From Capsicum annuum (taxonomy: Eukaryota > Streptophyta > Magnoliopsida > Solanales > Solanaceae), in contig NC_061121.1 in assembly GCF_002878395.1 (NCBI RefSeq), positions 129,885,749 through 129,949,748 on the forward strand: DNA of 64,000 nucleotides, written 5' to 3'. The notes beneath the pieces are model-generated. The model saw only the letters and a program-made list of their open reading frames with translations. It searched no databases and had not been told where the DNA came from. Made by a program: the position numbers and the translations under genes. Positions 32,641-45,835 of this stretch are shown here, piece by piece (positions within the stretch are counted from its first letter, which is position 1; each line of letters begins with the position of its first letter).

Positions 32641-34540
32641 TCGTGTTTCTTTTTTAGCCTCTAATGATAAGGAGGCTGAGGTCTTGGGATAGTCTTTAAA
32701 ATAGGTTTCTTAGACTTATCTTCTCCTTCATCTTAATTTCTACTACTATCCACATCAACAGGACCATCATCATTCTTTTGCTCATCTATACCAAGTACAG
32801 GTGGGTCTATGGGGGATTTACTATTTTGGGTGGTAATGGCATGCTATTGCCCACCATTATTTAGATTAGCCACTGTATTAATCGAGACAGTAATAGGCTG
32901 TCTTTGATTTACTCCGGCTGATATCTTACCAAATTGATGTTCCATCTGCTTAATAGTTGTACCATGTGACTCAACTTTATGGGTTAGCCCTGATAAGTCT
33001 GCCATGATATGCTTAAGGCGGCTCTTTTGACTTTCTTTTCCCTTGACTAATTTTGACAATATGCCCTCTATTTTGGATTTTGAATCATGATTACATAGTG
33101 GAACATACCTGTCACACTTCTCCTTATAGTCATCTTTCCGCTGTAAATCACCATCTCTATGCTTCTGTCTTTTTATATATCATTATAATAGTTCTGACCT
33201 TGATTCCCTTGCCCTTGGGCTTGGAAATCCGAAAACATATTATAAAGATACTTCACTTCCTCTTTAGATTCAATCTTAAAAGTTCTGGAAGTATACCTCT
33301 ATGCTGCAACTGCTATCACTTTCTCAGCACTCATTATTGTGAACTATTTTGTAAGCAACCCCATATAAGTACTACCTTATGCAACCTCTTGTGCTACCAA
33401 ATCCTGAGCAACTCCATAATCATCGGCCACTCTAATCTCATAAGTACCTGTACCATATTCTGAATCTCTTGTATGCCATCCTTTATTAGTCACTAAAATA
33501 TCATCAAGCATATTTTGTGCAACATCCCATCAAAGAAGCATGAATGTACCTCTCAAAATTTTATCTACCATTTCTCTCGAACTAACATTCAATGATATAT
33601 CGAAAATTTTTAATAAATTTGATCCTCTGATTCTATTATTAGGTACCATGCTCAACTTCTTCTTAAATCAAAACCACGTTTCATTCAAGGATTCTGCAGG
33701 TAACTTTCTGAAGTTATATATCTCATCTTCCAACTATAGCATCCTGGGGAAAATCTATTTAAAAACTATTTGTGTACTCATGCCAGGTAGTTATAGAGCC
33801 TCTTGGAAGTTCCCCCAACCATAGTAATGCTTCACCCATCAATGAAAATGGGAACAACCTCAATCTCAAAGCTTTCTGATCCACCTTCAAAATTGTATAT
33901 GATGTGCAGATCCTAGTAAAATTAGCAAGATGCATGATTGCATCATTAGTAGATGATCCTAAAAATACACCCTTTAAGTTAAACAATTGGATCATTGCAC
34001 TTGTAATATCAAACTTCATGTTTAGTGGTAAAGTAGGAGGAATGATGGATCTTGTCTGAGCAGGTTTAATATGACCTATATCCTCATCATTATCGTATGG
34101 GTGTAACTGTTGATATGCAAGAATCAATAGAGATCTACCTCTCTGAACTCTGACTTGATGCTCAACTACCTGTCTAGGCCTGGCTAGTCCTTCTTGAAAA
34201 GTTAACCTAGCCTCTTCCGCTAATCCAGCCTTCTCAGATGCTCTTCTCTCTTTCTCGATTACAACAATCATCTGTTGCATTGGTAAATATGCAACATTCT
34301 ATTGATCAACTAACGAATATAGAACTGCTATGTGTTGATCAAAAAGTAGAGGGTTTGGAACCCCATCATGGACTTATCCTAACATTCTACTTGGTGTTTA
34401 AAGAATTCTCTCTTGCTCTGGATCAAAAGGGAGTATGATATTGCCTCTTATCTTAGTGATAGAAACACACCAGTGTATGCCAAATCAAAATAAAAAATAA
34501 AACCCACAATTTCACCAATTCAATTAACCACTAAAACCGT
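32641..34540 (-). pseudogene. gag: gag remnant of element C
   Basis: The frame 34,280-33,759 contains an R/E-rich N-terminal stretch, PPTLPLNMKFDITSAMIQLF, LKGVFLGSSTNDAIMHLANF, then LRLRLFPFSLMGEALLWLGE and LPRGSITTW, a clear Retrotrans_gag domain. The linker 33,059-32,844 has ADLSGLTHKVESHGTTIKQM and QFGKISAGVNQRQP, equivalent to the QLSAAFNQRQ region of Athila-1. The N-terminal start is not preserved. Confidence 0.82.
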
Positions 34541-34542
34541 CT

Positions 34543-34560
34543 TCCCCAAAACTGGCACCA
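34543..34560 (-). other. Primer-binding site of element C (degenerate tRNA-Asp type)
   Basis: On the minus strand tggtgccagttttgggga starts five bases after the LTR end. It sits where the TGGCGCCGTTGCCGGGGA site should be but differs at about six positions, so the assignment depends mainly on position. Confidence 0.6.
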
Positions 34561-34565
34561 AAATT

Positions 34566-36087
34566 TGATGTCGCCCAAAACTAACCTCAAAAAAAAGTAT
34601 GTTACGGTCGATGCCATATATAGTAACCCAATTAGATTGGGGTCAAATACACAGGGAAAACGTTGAGCAGTTACTTAACTTGATGTAATTCACGAGAAGT
34701 GCGGAAAGTAAATTGGGGAAATTTGGAATTATCAGTAACTAGTAACCAAATCTTGAATGCTTTAGAATTGTAGACAATAGAAGACGAACACTAGGCTCGT
34801 GTTCCCCCTGGCTTCTCAACTCCGTAAATTTATCATGTTCAATCCACCTAGTCTACTGCTTAGCATGTAAAGTCAACAAGATATGTATTATCAACTGTCT
34901 TGTGAAATGCTAATAAATCTCACCATTGAGTCTCAAGTGATTGGATGATATAATGGAATGGTAAGATGGAAGTGAATCTCAAATTACTATCTTAATCCTC
35001 TTTTTCCAAACACAAACTCCTTTGTGAGGACTTATCCAAATATAGTCTATCCCCAACCTTCTGCAGTAGCTCTAAGATAAATTATTGTGAATAAGACTAA
35101 GATACATGCATAAACCCTAGAATAGATGAATCTCCCACTTCCTTTACGTAGCTAATCCACAAAGTTTCCACAACCCTAGTCAGGGAAATTAGCCAGTCAT
35201 GTTCATGCAAGAATCCATGATTATCAATGAAGAAGAAATATAATTAATTACCAAATAATAAGATGAATTAAAACCCAAGTGTTTAATTGAATAAAAACCC
35301 CAAAATCTCAAGAATAATTGTAAAAGTATGTACAAGTGAGTAACTATTATAAGAATGGTAATCTAATATAAGATAAACCTTAAGGTATTTATAATATCTC
35401 AAAAATACTTACAAATCCTAATAAAATGAAAAACGTAAAGTTATGTCGGCACAAGGTACAACTCTCTCTTCAACTCATACCTACATTATCCTAGTTGTAC
35501 CACTTCTCTCGTATATTCTATTGTGTGCTCTTCCAGGCTTCAACTTTCTGTACTACTTGAGATTGCAGCTCATGAGTCATACCATGATCATACGAATCCT
35601 GTCATTCACTCGTATCCACCTGGGACTTCTTTCTTTCTTTACTTGAACACTATTCTACTTACGATTGGGTTATACGAGTTGTACTCAGACTTTTAACTCG
35701 TATCCTTCTGAAACTTCAAATCTGATTTTCTTCTTTGGGTTCTGCTCTATGTGTGACTTCATGATACGACTCTTACCGTCATCATACGCCTTGTATTCTC
35801 AATTGTATCTTCTTTATTCTTTGTTTTTCTACTTGTGCTTAGTGTTTGTTTATCTTACGAGTCAGCCTCCGAGTCATTTGAGGTGTTGATGACCCATGAG
35901 GAGACTCGTACCTTGCTGAAACTTGGTCTTTTCATGTCTTTTTATTCCAGTTTCTTTCCAAAACTACTCTAGACTTATTTTACTTGTAATAACCATAAAA
36001 GCACATCATATCTACTAAAATGACCTAAGTTTAAGCATGATTTCACTATTTGAATCAACGAAAGTGTTGTGTTTCCCTGACACATCA
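34566..36087 (-). repeat. 5' LTR of element C
   Basis: Minus strand: starts TGATGTGTCAGGGAAACACA, ends TTTTGGGCGACATCA; 1,522 bases. It has no partner LTR in the window. Between about 35,450 and 35,930 the words actcgtat, catacgac and acgagt recur many times, the family's own U3-like array. The plus-strand frames at 35,443-35,889 fall in this array and are not genes. Confidence 0.85.
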
Positions 36088-38371
36088 TTTAACTCCGACT
36101 CCGAAAACCCACTTCATCACCGAACTCTCACCAGCACAAGTATCGATGTCAACGAGGTAATTAGTACTCAAACTTGCACCAAAAAGGTATAAAAGTATAG
36201 TATGAGTACCAAATCCATGGGTACACAATATGAATCATCGGCTGACTAAGCTAAATTATCATATAAGAAAATGTGAGATAAATAAGATAAGTCAAGGTAA
36301 GTGGAAAACCTGAAATAATGCTCCAAATACTATAAATAAATAACTGAAATAATAATGATAAAGGGAAAACATAACTATCTCTACATACAGGCCCTTATAA
36401 GCCAACAAGTGCAATAAATTAAATTACCCAACACGGCTCCATAAGCCAGGAAAATGAAATGAAGGAAAAATAATAATCGGACTTACACAAGTTAACCATA
36501 TATTCAAATTATAATCATGGAATCTTTCATACCGTGAATATCAAACTCGATCCGGTTCCATACAAATCATAATCAACACCTCATTGTTGGACATGAACCG
36601 AAATTGATATCATCATTTTCCATACTTGAACTGGAACTTATACCATGGATAATATCAAAATTGAATCGGTCTTACTATCATAAATCGCTGGACTCGATCC
36701 GAGACTAATATCATTTTCCAAGTATTAATTTAGCATAAGGCATTATGTATCTAAGAATTCTCAAGCTCTATAATAAATATTTAGATGGTTTAACATGTCC
36801 ATAAAGTCTACAAAGAGCTAGTAACAGTCTTGACCTAAGTTGAACGGGAGGGACCCACTTCTAATCCATAAAATTTCTTTTAAGGTAAATTCTACCCTGA
36901 ACTAAACTAAAGATTATAATTTCACTACTGTATATTAAATAAGCCATATTTTAGTCCAAAGATAGATATTTTATTTAAATAATGGGTAGTTAAGCCAATT
37001 ATACCTAATCATAACCTCTAATTGGCTAAATAATCTAAATTATGTTAAATGTAGCTCTAAGTCCTAATTTACAACCCACATCTATCACATTATCATAAAT
37101 ATAATACAATTTAACCCAATCTATGAGAACGATAAACCTAGCCTACCTAGACGCCAAAGAAAGCCCGGTGAAATCCACAAAATCAATGATTTTCCTCTTC
37201 AAAAAGATTTTGCATGATGCCACCCTATAAAAATGGTAATCTACTCATCGTTACACGAACAATGGTATCTATATTATATTTTTTTGCTACGTTTCACATA
37301 AGAATCCTGAGTGGGGGCCGCTTGCGGAATTGCAGTGTCGAAAGCATCAATGCATCCCTCTATGCCTAAGGAAGATTTACCCTCGAGAATGGGTAAATTC
37401 CAAGCTCAAACAATGCCTTAATATACTCAACAAGAATCTAGTGATTTTGGGAATAAATTGTAGAATTAACCAAGAATTTAATGGAAACTTACCAAGATTT
37501 TAATGAAGAAATGAGTAATTTGAGCTCACAAACACCCCAAACTCTCATAATAATTATTATCCCAATTTCCCACACTCTATAGGGCTTTCACTCATGAGAC
37601 TTGTGAGAAAAATTAGAGAAAATCAGGCTAATGACGTATTTAATTCCCTCCAAGTTGCTACTTAAGCAATTACTGCAAAAGCGGTCAAATGCTGCTAAAG
37701 CGGTACCCACTTTGATTTTCTTACCTCTTAAGAAACATCCACTTTAGCGGTCATACATGTGCTAAAGTAGCTCGAATAGGGTAAGCCATGGAATCTAGCA
37801 TGATCCGATTGGCCGCAAAAGTGGCCTCTGCTAAAACGCTCAAAGGCCTCTTTAGCAGATACACCAGGTGAAACTTGAAATTTCCATATTTCCACCAACT
37901 CCTAGGGATACATTTCGAATCCCGTGAATGCAAATGAACTATTCCACCCTAGCAAATTTGACATTTTGGACTCAACGGTACAATTAAAACTTTCATCTGA
38001 AATTGTTTCAATGAAAAATGAGCTTCACACCTAAGCACCATTTTTGTAAGTTTCCAAGTAATAGACCAAAATGAGTCTGGATGCCTGAGGAACCAAACTA
38101 AATGTTCCCCTAGCCTAAAATTGTTGTTTCGAAACTGATAAAGCTGTCAGAATCGGAATATGATTTCATTAAGCTGAAGTTTATGCCTGATAGCTAATTC
38201 TTACCAGCAAAGAGTTTGAAACAGGGAATTGGCTCTAAAAACCAAATAAACTGCCTAATACCTAAACTGTCAGCCTAGCAAGTCATTAATGACTTAGGGA
38301 AGCTACTAGAAATCTCTAAATAGTGAAAATACGTGGAAATATTGAAAAACTTATATGGATGTCCATTAAAA
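36088..38371 (-). repeat. 3' LTR of chromovirus D (partial)
   Basis: Related over its whole length to the complete LTR at 57,974-60,767 and to partial copies at 44,603-45,835 and 61,361-63,100: gtatgagtaccaaa..catgggtac, cccactt..aatcc, and gacagggaattggct..aaaaaccaa. The right edge, about 38,371, corresponds to the TGTAATGACCC start of relatives but has drifted. The left end, beside element C's LTR, is cut. Words such as gctaaagcgg and gcaaaagcgg recur at 37,675-37,870. Confidence 0.75.
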
Positions 38372-38399
38372 TATCCATTACTAAAACAACTTTTGTCCA

Positions 38400-39920
38400 T
38401 GAAAGTAATGGTTTAGGATGTACCTGAAGGCTCCAATAGGTAAGGGTACTGGGCCCATATCTAGCTCTTGATCTCCCAAGTAGCCTTATATATTAGGTGA
38501 TGTAACCACTAATCCTTAATCACTGGAAACACCCTAGAGTGCAAACGCCGAAATCCTTGTATAACATAAACACCACCTCCTATACGAAGGTCAATCTCTC
38601 GTCCAGCTGAACTGAGTCTCACAAAAGAACTTAAGACTCATCGAAAATGTACCAACACAATATAGAAACATGGAAAATTAGATGAACAATATAAAAATAT
38701 GGGGATAAGTCTGACTCATAAACCACCTTTCCAGGTGTGCAAAGGATATCAAAAGGTTTAATATATTTGGGGATGAGCTTGCCCTTCCTCCAGAACCTCA
38801 TCATACCCTTCATGGACGATACTCGAAGGAATACCTGGTCTCCAACTCAAAACCTCAAGGAACCAAGTCTACTATATGTATAAGCCTTCTGCCTACTTCG
38901 TGCTGCCCTCATCCTATCCTGAATCTCCTTGACTTTATCTAACTACTCCTAAAGCAAGTCCATGGGGTCTAATCTCGGAGGTTTTAAACCATTAAATTAT
39001 TGATCGACAATGACTATTATATAATGCCTCAAATGGTTCCATCTCAATACTCAAATGGTAGCTACTATTATATGTGAACTCCGCCAAAGCTAAGTGTTTC
39101 TCCTAGTGATCTCCTAAATCCATAACACAGGATCAGATCATATCCTCTAAAGCTTGAACAAATTACTTCGACTATCCATCGGTCTGAGGATGAAAATTTG
39201 TATTAAGATCCACTTGAGTACCCAACTCCTCCTAAAAAGCTCTCTAGATGCTCGAAGTAAATACAGAGCCTGATCTGGATAAATATAGACACTTCATTCA
39301 AGTTAACTATCTCACAAACATAGATACGACCTAACCTCTCGACACCAAAGTACATTTGAATAGGAATCTAATACACTAATTTAGTCAACCAATCCATAAT
39401 GTCCCAGATTCCATTTGAACCATGGAAGGCGCGAGGAAAACCACTAAAAAAATTCACAGTCATCCTCTCCCACTTACTTTCGAGAATAGGAAATCTCTAA
39501 ATTAGGCTATCAGGACTTTATGCTCGACCTTCACCTACTTACAACATAGGTAATGAGCTACAAAGTCTGCCACATCTCTCTTCATGCCACTCCATCAATA
39601 ATGTTACCTCAAATCTCTATACATATTAGCCGCACCAGTATGGTTAGAATATCTAAATCTGTGAGCCTCATGCAATATCAATTGGATCAAGTCACCTATC
39701 CTTGGAACACAAATGCAACCATCATTTCTCTAAATACCCTCAGAATATATAGTAGCCCTCCTAGACTTGCTACTCAGTACCTGATCATGGATAATACAAA
39801 GTCTCATTTCCTCAAACTGGCGACTCCAAATATACTCAAATAAGGTAGACTTTTCCTCGACACATGCAAGAATCCTCTTGGGATCTGAAATTTTAAGTAA
39901 CTCCATTAAGCTGGCTGGAA
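38400..39920 (-). pseudogene. pol: Integrase with chromodomain-like tail, element D
   Basis: The minus-strand tail at 38,560-38,420 includes ATWEIKS followed by WAQYPYLLEPSGTS, the chromodomain-like end. The frame 38,813-38,631 (MKGMMRFWRKGKLIPKYIKP, FHVSILCWYI) is the integrase C-terminal fold. Core fragments lie at 39,000-39,480 and the HHCC region near 39,500-39,700. No catalytic triad can be assembled with confidence. The plus-strand frame at 39,553-39,843 is a shadow. Confidence 0.72.
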
Positions 39921-40470
39921 CTGGATGTCCTATACCAACAGCCTCTCAAAAACTAAAATTAAAGATAAACTACCAATACTCACTGCCTCATGGCTTAAGT
40001 CATTTGTTATAATGTTTTACTTGTTCGGATGATATAAAATAAAGATGTCTAATCATTAAGAAACTTCAACAATCTATGCTTCCTAGAATTACGCTCACTC
40101 TAGGTCATAAAATGCTAAAAACTATGATTGTTAATGTAGATCTCACAATACATGAACATAAATAATGCCTTGCAAACATAAGCGCGAAGACTACCGCTAC
40201 CAACTCCAAATTATAAGCAGGGTAGTTGCGCCCATTCACCTTCAGTTACGTCGATGCATAAGTAATAACTCGACCTTGCTCCATCAATACTTAAGCAAAA
40301 GCAGCACCAGAATTATCATAATCTACGGTGAAACCCTCACCTGCCATAGGAAAAACCAATATAGGAGCTAATGTGAGAAACCCCTTGATCCTTTGAAAGC
40401 TTGACTCACACACCTCGAAAAACTGGAAAGAAACCTCTTTTTAGGTCAACTAGGTCATCAGTGCTACAAT
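39921..40470 (-). pseudogene. pol: RNase H remnant of element D
   Basis: Near 40,180-40,250 the minus strand reads LKVNGRNYPAYNLELVAVVF, the second RNase H motif with its glutamate kept. The first-motif region (acggtgaaaccctc..., about 40,310-40,340) and the FFEVCESSFQRIKG-like entry at 40,385-40,430 flank it. Only fragments are open. Confidence 0.68.
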
Positions 40471-41290
40471 AATAGGAAAACAATTAATGAATCTCCTATA
40501 GTAACCGACCAAACTAATGAATCGGCGAACCTAATACAGAGATATAGGCCTTGCCCAATAATTAATAGCCTCAATATTTACTAGGTGCACTATAAACCTA
40601 TCCTTATACACCACATGTTCTAGGAATGTCACCTACTTAAGCCAAATCGCACTTTGCAAATTTGGGAAAAACCCTATAATCTCTCAAAGTGCAGAGCACA
40701 ATCCTTAAATGATACAAATGTTTTTTCCTGCTCCTCAAATACTTAAGGATGTTGTAAATGGACACAATCATGAAGGAATCCAAATAAAACACGAATGTGC
40801 AATTTATCAAATTCATGAATGCTGCTAGGACATTGGTCAAGCCAAAAGACATCACCTAGAACTCATAATGACCATAACGAGTTCTAAAGTATATTTTTGG
40901 GATTTCCTCAGCCTAAATTCACAATTGATGGAAACCAAACCTCAAGTTAATTTTAGAGACCACCACTTCTAACTGATGTTTGTCAAATATAATAATTATG
41001 GGATATATGATACTTATTATTAGCCATCACATTATTAATCTTCCTATATTCAATTCAAATATGCAAGGAACCATTTTTCTTCGTCATGATTAAGACAGGA
41101 ACTCCCCAAAATGACACACTCGATCTAATAAAACTCTTACCCAGAAAATCCTGAAGCAGAGAATTCAGCTCCTTAAGCTTGGCAGAAGCCATGTGGTAAG
41201 ATGCCATAAACATAGGTTGGGCGCCCAACTTAAGATCAATAATAAACTCAATATTGCTCTTAGAGAAAGATCAGGTAGATCAATAGTAAA
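40471..41290 (-). pseudogene. pol: Reverse transcriptase remnant of element D, catalytic motif altered
   Basis: Fragments ELNSLLQDFLGKSFIRSSVS and WGVPVLIMTKKN (about 41,180-41,080) mark the start. The frame 40,855-40,637 carries MMSFGLTNVLAAFMNLINC and then YLDSFMIVS where FIDDILVYS is expected, so the second catalytic aspartate is lost. Fragments of the thumb extend to about 40,480. Confidence 0.74.
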
Positions 41291-41890
41291 TACTTTGAAA
41301 ACTTACATACTATAGGAAAAGAGTCAAAAAGGGGCTCTCCAAACTAATATTACAAATATAAGTGAGATAAGACTCGCAACCTCTTGATGTAAGTCTTCTA
41401 GATTGAATATAAGAAATAATCCCCATTGGCTTACAACTAATAGATCACTGCCATACAATAACAGTATTTCAAGAATGGCTAAGGTAACAGTCTTAGAAAA
41501 ATAATCTAAGACCACATGATAGAGGGATAACTAGTCAATGCCTAACATCAAATAGAAATCCACCATATCTGGCACTATAAGATCAGCCTGAATGTCAAAC
41601 CCTTGAATAGTCACAACACATGATCTATAAACCCAATCCATTAGTAAAGAATCACCCATGGGAGTAGATACATATAAGGGTGTAGATAAAGAATCCTAAG
41701 ATAATTCTAATCATGCTACATAATAAGCAGATACATAAGAATAAGTGGATTTTATATCAAATAAAGCAAAAAATTGATGATGGCACACTAAAATCATACT
41801 TGTAATAACAGAATTTGAAGACTCTACCAAGGGTCAACCTGGTACGGTATACAACTGACCCCTCACATCACTCAGCTGGGTGCTTAACCG
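41291..41890 (-). pseudogene. pol: Protease remnant of element D
   Basis: Near 41,790-41,740 the minus strand reads FFALFDIKSTYSYVSAYYV, matching the chromovirus active site LFDPGSTYSYVS with the aspartate kept and PG replaced by IK. The fold continues to about 41,500 and the linker to 41,324. Confidence 0.7.
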
Positions 41891-42885
41891 ATCCTATCTA
41901 CCTGAGGACCTCTAACTGGAGGGGGTTCTCCCCAATCAACGAAACACTCTATGGTGCTAAAAAAACTAACCCATTCTTGGGACAGTTTCTAAAGAAATCG
42001 CCAAAATTCACAATAATCATAACATGCCCTAGGTGCTATACTAAACCTAGAAGATCCTGCTAACCTAGAATAACCACCTTGGAAAAATACATAGAAAAAT
42101 AAACCTCTTAGAGGCCAACTACTCCTTTGACAAGGATGATTACTTAGCTAGGCTTCCCTCCATCGGTAATCTAAAATGCAACATAGATGGGCCAGCTAAG
42201 CCAACCTTGATGAAGATAAGACTTGTGGGGAGGTTTCCAATTTTAAGAACTGCTGCCTCTGAGTTGTTAGCCACTCTGGCTCCTATTAAAATTTCCTTGA
42301 TATCGTGGCCTCTTATCGCTACCCCTAAGGCCTCCTGGTGCATCTTCTTCTTAATTTGAGCATGATCAGAAGCCTCTACAAAAGATGTAACCATAACAAC
42401 ATAACTCTATGTAGCCATAGAGAGAGAAAGAATCAATCAAAAACCAAAATAACAAATAGACTCATACTCGGTGAGCAAGATAGATGTAGTATGCCTATCC
42501 AACTCATGTAATTAAGCCACATACTCTATAACTCTCATGAAGCCCTTGTATAACCTCAAGAACTAGTCCTTCAGATAATCTCTAAGTCTATGAGGAAAAT
42601 ACTACTCCAAGAAAACTGCAAAGAATTGAGTCCATGTTAATGGGAAATATCCAACTGGGCTAGATCAAAATATACCCTCTACCATTTCGAGCTAGAAAAT
42701 CCTATTGGAAAGTGGTGTAGTACATACCACGAGTCTAAACTAGGTCTAAACTACAGAGCTTATCCTTGCATGCAACCAAGTAATCCTAAGCATCGTGATG
42801 TACCAGAAAAGCTATACTTAGTCAATCCAAAGAATATACCCATCATATTCTACTCCTCAACTAGCATAGCCGTCATAAACCGATT
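41891..42885 (-). pseudogene. gag: gag remnant of element D
   Basis: Minus-strand gag with the C-terminal part at 42,394-42,140 (FVEASDHAQIKKKMHQEALG) and capsid fragments between 42,420 and 42,880. The latter are near-identical to the copy at 45,836-46,385. At about 42,886 (gtcataaaccgattt, then aagagccatgat) gag is fused to LTR sequence. The same fusion occurs at about 46,385. Confidence 0.68.
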
Positions 42886-42975
42886 TAAGAGCCATGATAG
42901 CACCTACTCTATCCCGACCATAGGTAAGCCGAACCCTAGCCTAGAGCTATTCGTGAGGCCCTTTCACTAAGGGCA
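42886..42975 (-). repeat. LTR remnant fused to gag (copy S1)
   Basis: agccatgatagcacctactc, tatcccgaccataggtaagc and the following cgaaccctagcctagagct match the PBS-side end of the LTR at 57,990-58,055 (tcatgatggcacctactctatcc). Only about 90 bases of the LTR are left. Confidence 0.7.
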
Positions 42976-43215
42976 CAAGATCAACTAGATATACTGAGTC
43001 ACATTTATGCATATAAAATAGATCGGTAATGTATCACTGCATTATAAAAACATGGAAATCAGATGAAAATTAACAAAATCTGGAGTTAAGGCAAACTAAT
43101 AATCTACCTCGCCAACTATGCAAAGAATCTCAAAGGGTCCTATATATCTGAGGTTGAGCTTGCCTTTTTCTGAATCTTATCACACCCTTCGTCGATTACA
43201 TACAAAGGAATTCCT
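42976..43215 (-). pseudogene. pol: Integrase C-terminal fragment
   Basis: About 240 bases (aactatgcaaagaatctcaa, gggtcctatatatctgaggt, tgagcttgcc) colinear with 46,795-47,010 of piece H, the integrase C-terminal fold. It is joined on the left to the LTR remnant and on the right, at about 43,216 (aagctcccaag), to an LTR fragment. Confidence 0.7.
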
Positions 43216-44010
43216 AAGCTCCCAAGTCACCAATAATCTTTAATCCTAAGTTTTTCCCCTTTTTAGGGTTTAAGTCTCAAGAGAATGGTTGATGAAATTG
43301 GAAAATGTGAGCTGAAAAGAGTCTTATACCTATTCCAGGTATCTGTATTTTTGATACCGCAACTCGAGGCTCGAAATTGCAACATATTGTGGCTGCCTAT
43401 ATGAGTTGTGATCGTGGCCTAGAGCACCTCAATTGTGGCATCTGGGTGACCTATTAAGGGATTCGCGATCACTCCTCTTTGGCTTGCTATTTGTGAATAC
43501 ACTACATTATATTGAGACTTAGAATTTTCTAAGTCTCCGTTAACCTCGCGAGATTCATCCGGAATTCATAAATACAAACATACTATGCAACCATAGAAAA
43601 GTCGATGTTTCATACTCAATGGCATATTCAAAATTTCTATTTGAGGTTGTTTTGACTAAAATCAGGTTCCATATCCATATTTCATTTTCTTAACTTTTTG
43701 ACCAATGGTCGAAATGAGTCTGGGTACCTTGAGATGCAAACTAAGAGTCCTCCTAGACTAAAATCAATATTCTAGAGCTATTAGAATTGTATGAATTGGA
43801 ATACAAGGTTGTTTGACTAATGTTTTTTCCTGGTAGCCAAGTCAAATCAGTGAGGACTTCAAAACAGGGAATTGCCTATAAAAACCAAGCATACTGCCCG
43901 ATAACTGAACTATCAGTCCTAATAAGTCATAAATGACTTGGGCGCTTATAGAAAACCTCTAATAGTAAAAATAAGTGGAAATATTGAAAAAATTCTAAAG
44001 GGCCATTATA
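43216..44010 (-). repeat. LTR fragment (U3 end), left pol-less unit
   Basis: Near-identical in layout to 59,975-60,767: ctcccaagtcacc, ttagggtttaagt, a stretch where gcgatc/gcaattg words recur (43,360-43,500), and the terminus gggccattata corresponding to gggtcattaca. This is the LTR start on the minus strand. Confidence 0.82.
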
Positions 44011-44602
44011 ATAGCAGGCTTGGAGACTATCGATTGATTAACTACCAGCGTTGGAGGAATCTCAAACTTGGAAGCCACTGCTACAGGAAAAGCTCTTCCC
44101 CCAGTACCACTCTAGTCTTCTAACTGAGCATCTTCAAATGGTGATCCATTAACTAAACGTGAGATAAAAATTAATGCTTCCCAAAGACATGATGATGAAA
44201 TAAACCACAAGATAGGTTGGAGAAATATTTGGCATGGGAGCAGGGATAGGGTCTGGTGAAGTCTCTCTATCTTGTTTGTTGTTAGGGCTGTATCTCTCGA
44301 TTGTCCTTATCTCGATTGTCTACAAACTCTAGTAGGATACCTAGTCATGGACTCAAGGTCCTTGTCCCATGTAATGTTCGTGCGCATCTTAGCCATCTAC
44401 AAAAAAGTAAAATCAAACAAATCATTTGAAAGAAACTCAAACTCTTACCACAATATGAGTAAAAAAAGTGAAGATCTCTTAAGATTGTACTTTATTCTCC
44501 CAAAGATAAGGAATGGACGCAATCATTTTGATCTGTGGGACTCTACTATACACTTGCCCTTGTACCAACAATACTGGTGAACCTAGCACTCCAATATAAA
44601 TT
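44011..44602 (-). pseudogene. gag: gag N-terminal fragment plus primer site, left pol-less unit
   Basis: 592 bases lie between two LTR pieces. On the minus strand a gag start (MAKMRTN, at about 44,395) is followed by broken N-terminal gag. At 44,011 this joins the LTR terminus directly; pol, the rest of gag and the polypurine tract are absent. The right end, 44,586-44,599, is a drifted initiator-tRNA-Met primer site (tttatattggagtgct on the minus strand) before the LTR at 44,603. The same 593-base arrangement occurs at 60,768-61,360. The plus-strand frame at 44,272-44,580 is a shadow. Confidence 0.75.
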
Positions 44603-45835
44603 TGTCACCATCCCGTTTTTGTGTCATGCCACCGATAGGTAAGCCAAACCGTAGCCAAGAAATATAAGTAGTTTGCTAATTTAGTGGGAAAATGACATAA
44701 ATGTCAAAATATATAGATAAAATGCTTACAAGCAATAATTCATGGAATAACAAAAAAAGAAAAGATAAATAAGAGCAATAATAACATCCCATGACCTAGT
44801 AGTATCGGTAAAAAAACCTTTAATCCTAAAGAGTACATGTACTATCAAGGCAATATACAACAGTGTCAAAAATGGAAAGCTAGTAAAAAATAGAAGAAGA
44901 AAAGGTTAACTTTGGCGCCGAGAGATCACCCTATCTCTGAACTCTAACCAGCACAAGTCTCAGCATCAATAGTAGTAACTAGGACTCAGATCTGCACCAA
45001 AAATGTAAAGAGGTATTGTATGAGTACCAAAGCCATATGTACAAAGTAGGCATCATCAGATGACTGAGCTAAATCATGATATAAATATAATACATTGCGA
45101 GTTAAATAAGTTAATTCAAGGTAAGAGGTCAAACCTTAAATAATGCTCCAAATACAATAAAAAAAATAATCAAAACAATAATGATAATGGAAAATATGAC
45201 TACCTCTACATAATAGTCCCTATAAGCTAGAAAGTTCAGTATCATAAATAACTCACTGCATCCCCCCATAATACCAAAGAGTGTAATCAAGGGGAAATAA
45301 TAATCAAAATTTTACAAGTTAACGATATCTAAAAATCATAATAGTGGAATCTTTCATACCGTGTACACTCAACTTAAATGAAACTACTATCATCTCCCAA
45401 GTAATAATCTAGCATAAAGCATCATGTATCTAAACCTTCTCAAGATCAAGAATATAAATTTAGATAATGTAACATGTGTATATTGTCTACATGGAGCTAA
45501 TAATAGTCTTGGACTAAGGTGGACCAAAGGGCCCACTTTGAATCCTCAAAATCCCTTCTATGGAAAATTCTACTCCAAACTAGTGTAAGGTATCTAATTT
45601 CACTACAAGTTATTAAGTTATCCCCATTTTAGTCCTATAATAGAAATTCTACCTAAAGAACAAGTAGCTAAGCCAGTTATGCCTAATTATGACTCGTAAT
45701 TAGTTAATAATCCAAAATCACTCTAAATGTAACTCCAAGTTCTAATTCTAACCTGCGAGTAGTTCTTCATTGTAATTTTTCTATAATGTAGCACAACCTA
45801 TGAGAAATATAAACCTAATCTACCTAGGTCGTTGT
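44603..45835 (-). repeat. 5' LTR fragment, left pol-less unit
   Basis: Begins tgtcaccatccc on the plus strand (LTR 3' end). It is colinear with 61,361-62,630 until about 45,835 (ctacctaggtcg), where it is cut and joined to gag sequence. It lacks the 24-base and 26-base tandem duplications seen in the right-hand copy. Confidence 0.8.

Larger units (their letters stand above)
28687..36087 (-). mobile_element. Element C: Athila-like, minus strand, 3' end missing
   Basis: Reading from 36,087 down: 5' LTR (34,566-36,087), tRNA-Asp-like primer site, gag, protease, RT, RNase H, integrase, then the conserved post-pol motif, ending abruptly at 28,687. The non-coding 3' region and 3' LTR are gone. The LTR begins TGATGTGTCAGGG on the minus strand, close to Athila-2's TGATGTGTGAG, so they are related families. 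All genes carry stops. Confidence 0.87.
38372..42885 (-). mobile_element. Chromovirus D internal region (minus strand)
   Basis: Chromodomain tail, integrase, RNase H, RT, protease and gag are met in that order going right, so transcription is leftward. It is heavily decayed with only short open frames. The 5' end of gag is joined directly to an LTR remnant at about 42,886, without a primer site. Confidence 0.78.

Noticed and set aside
33053..33463. 136-codon plus-strand frame
   Set aside because: It is antisense to the gag remnant of element C, which has clear Gag motifs in the other direction.
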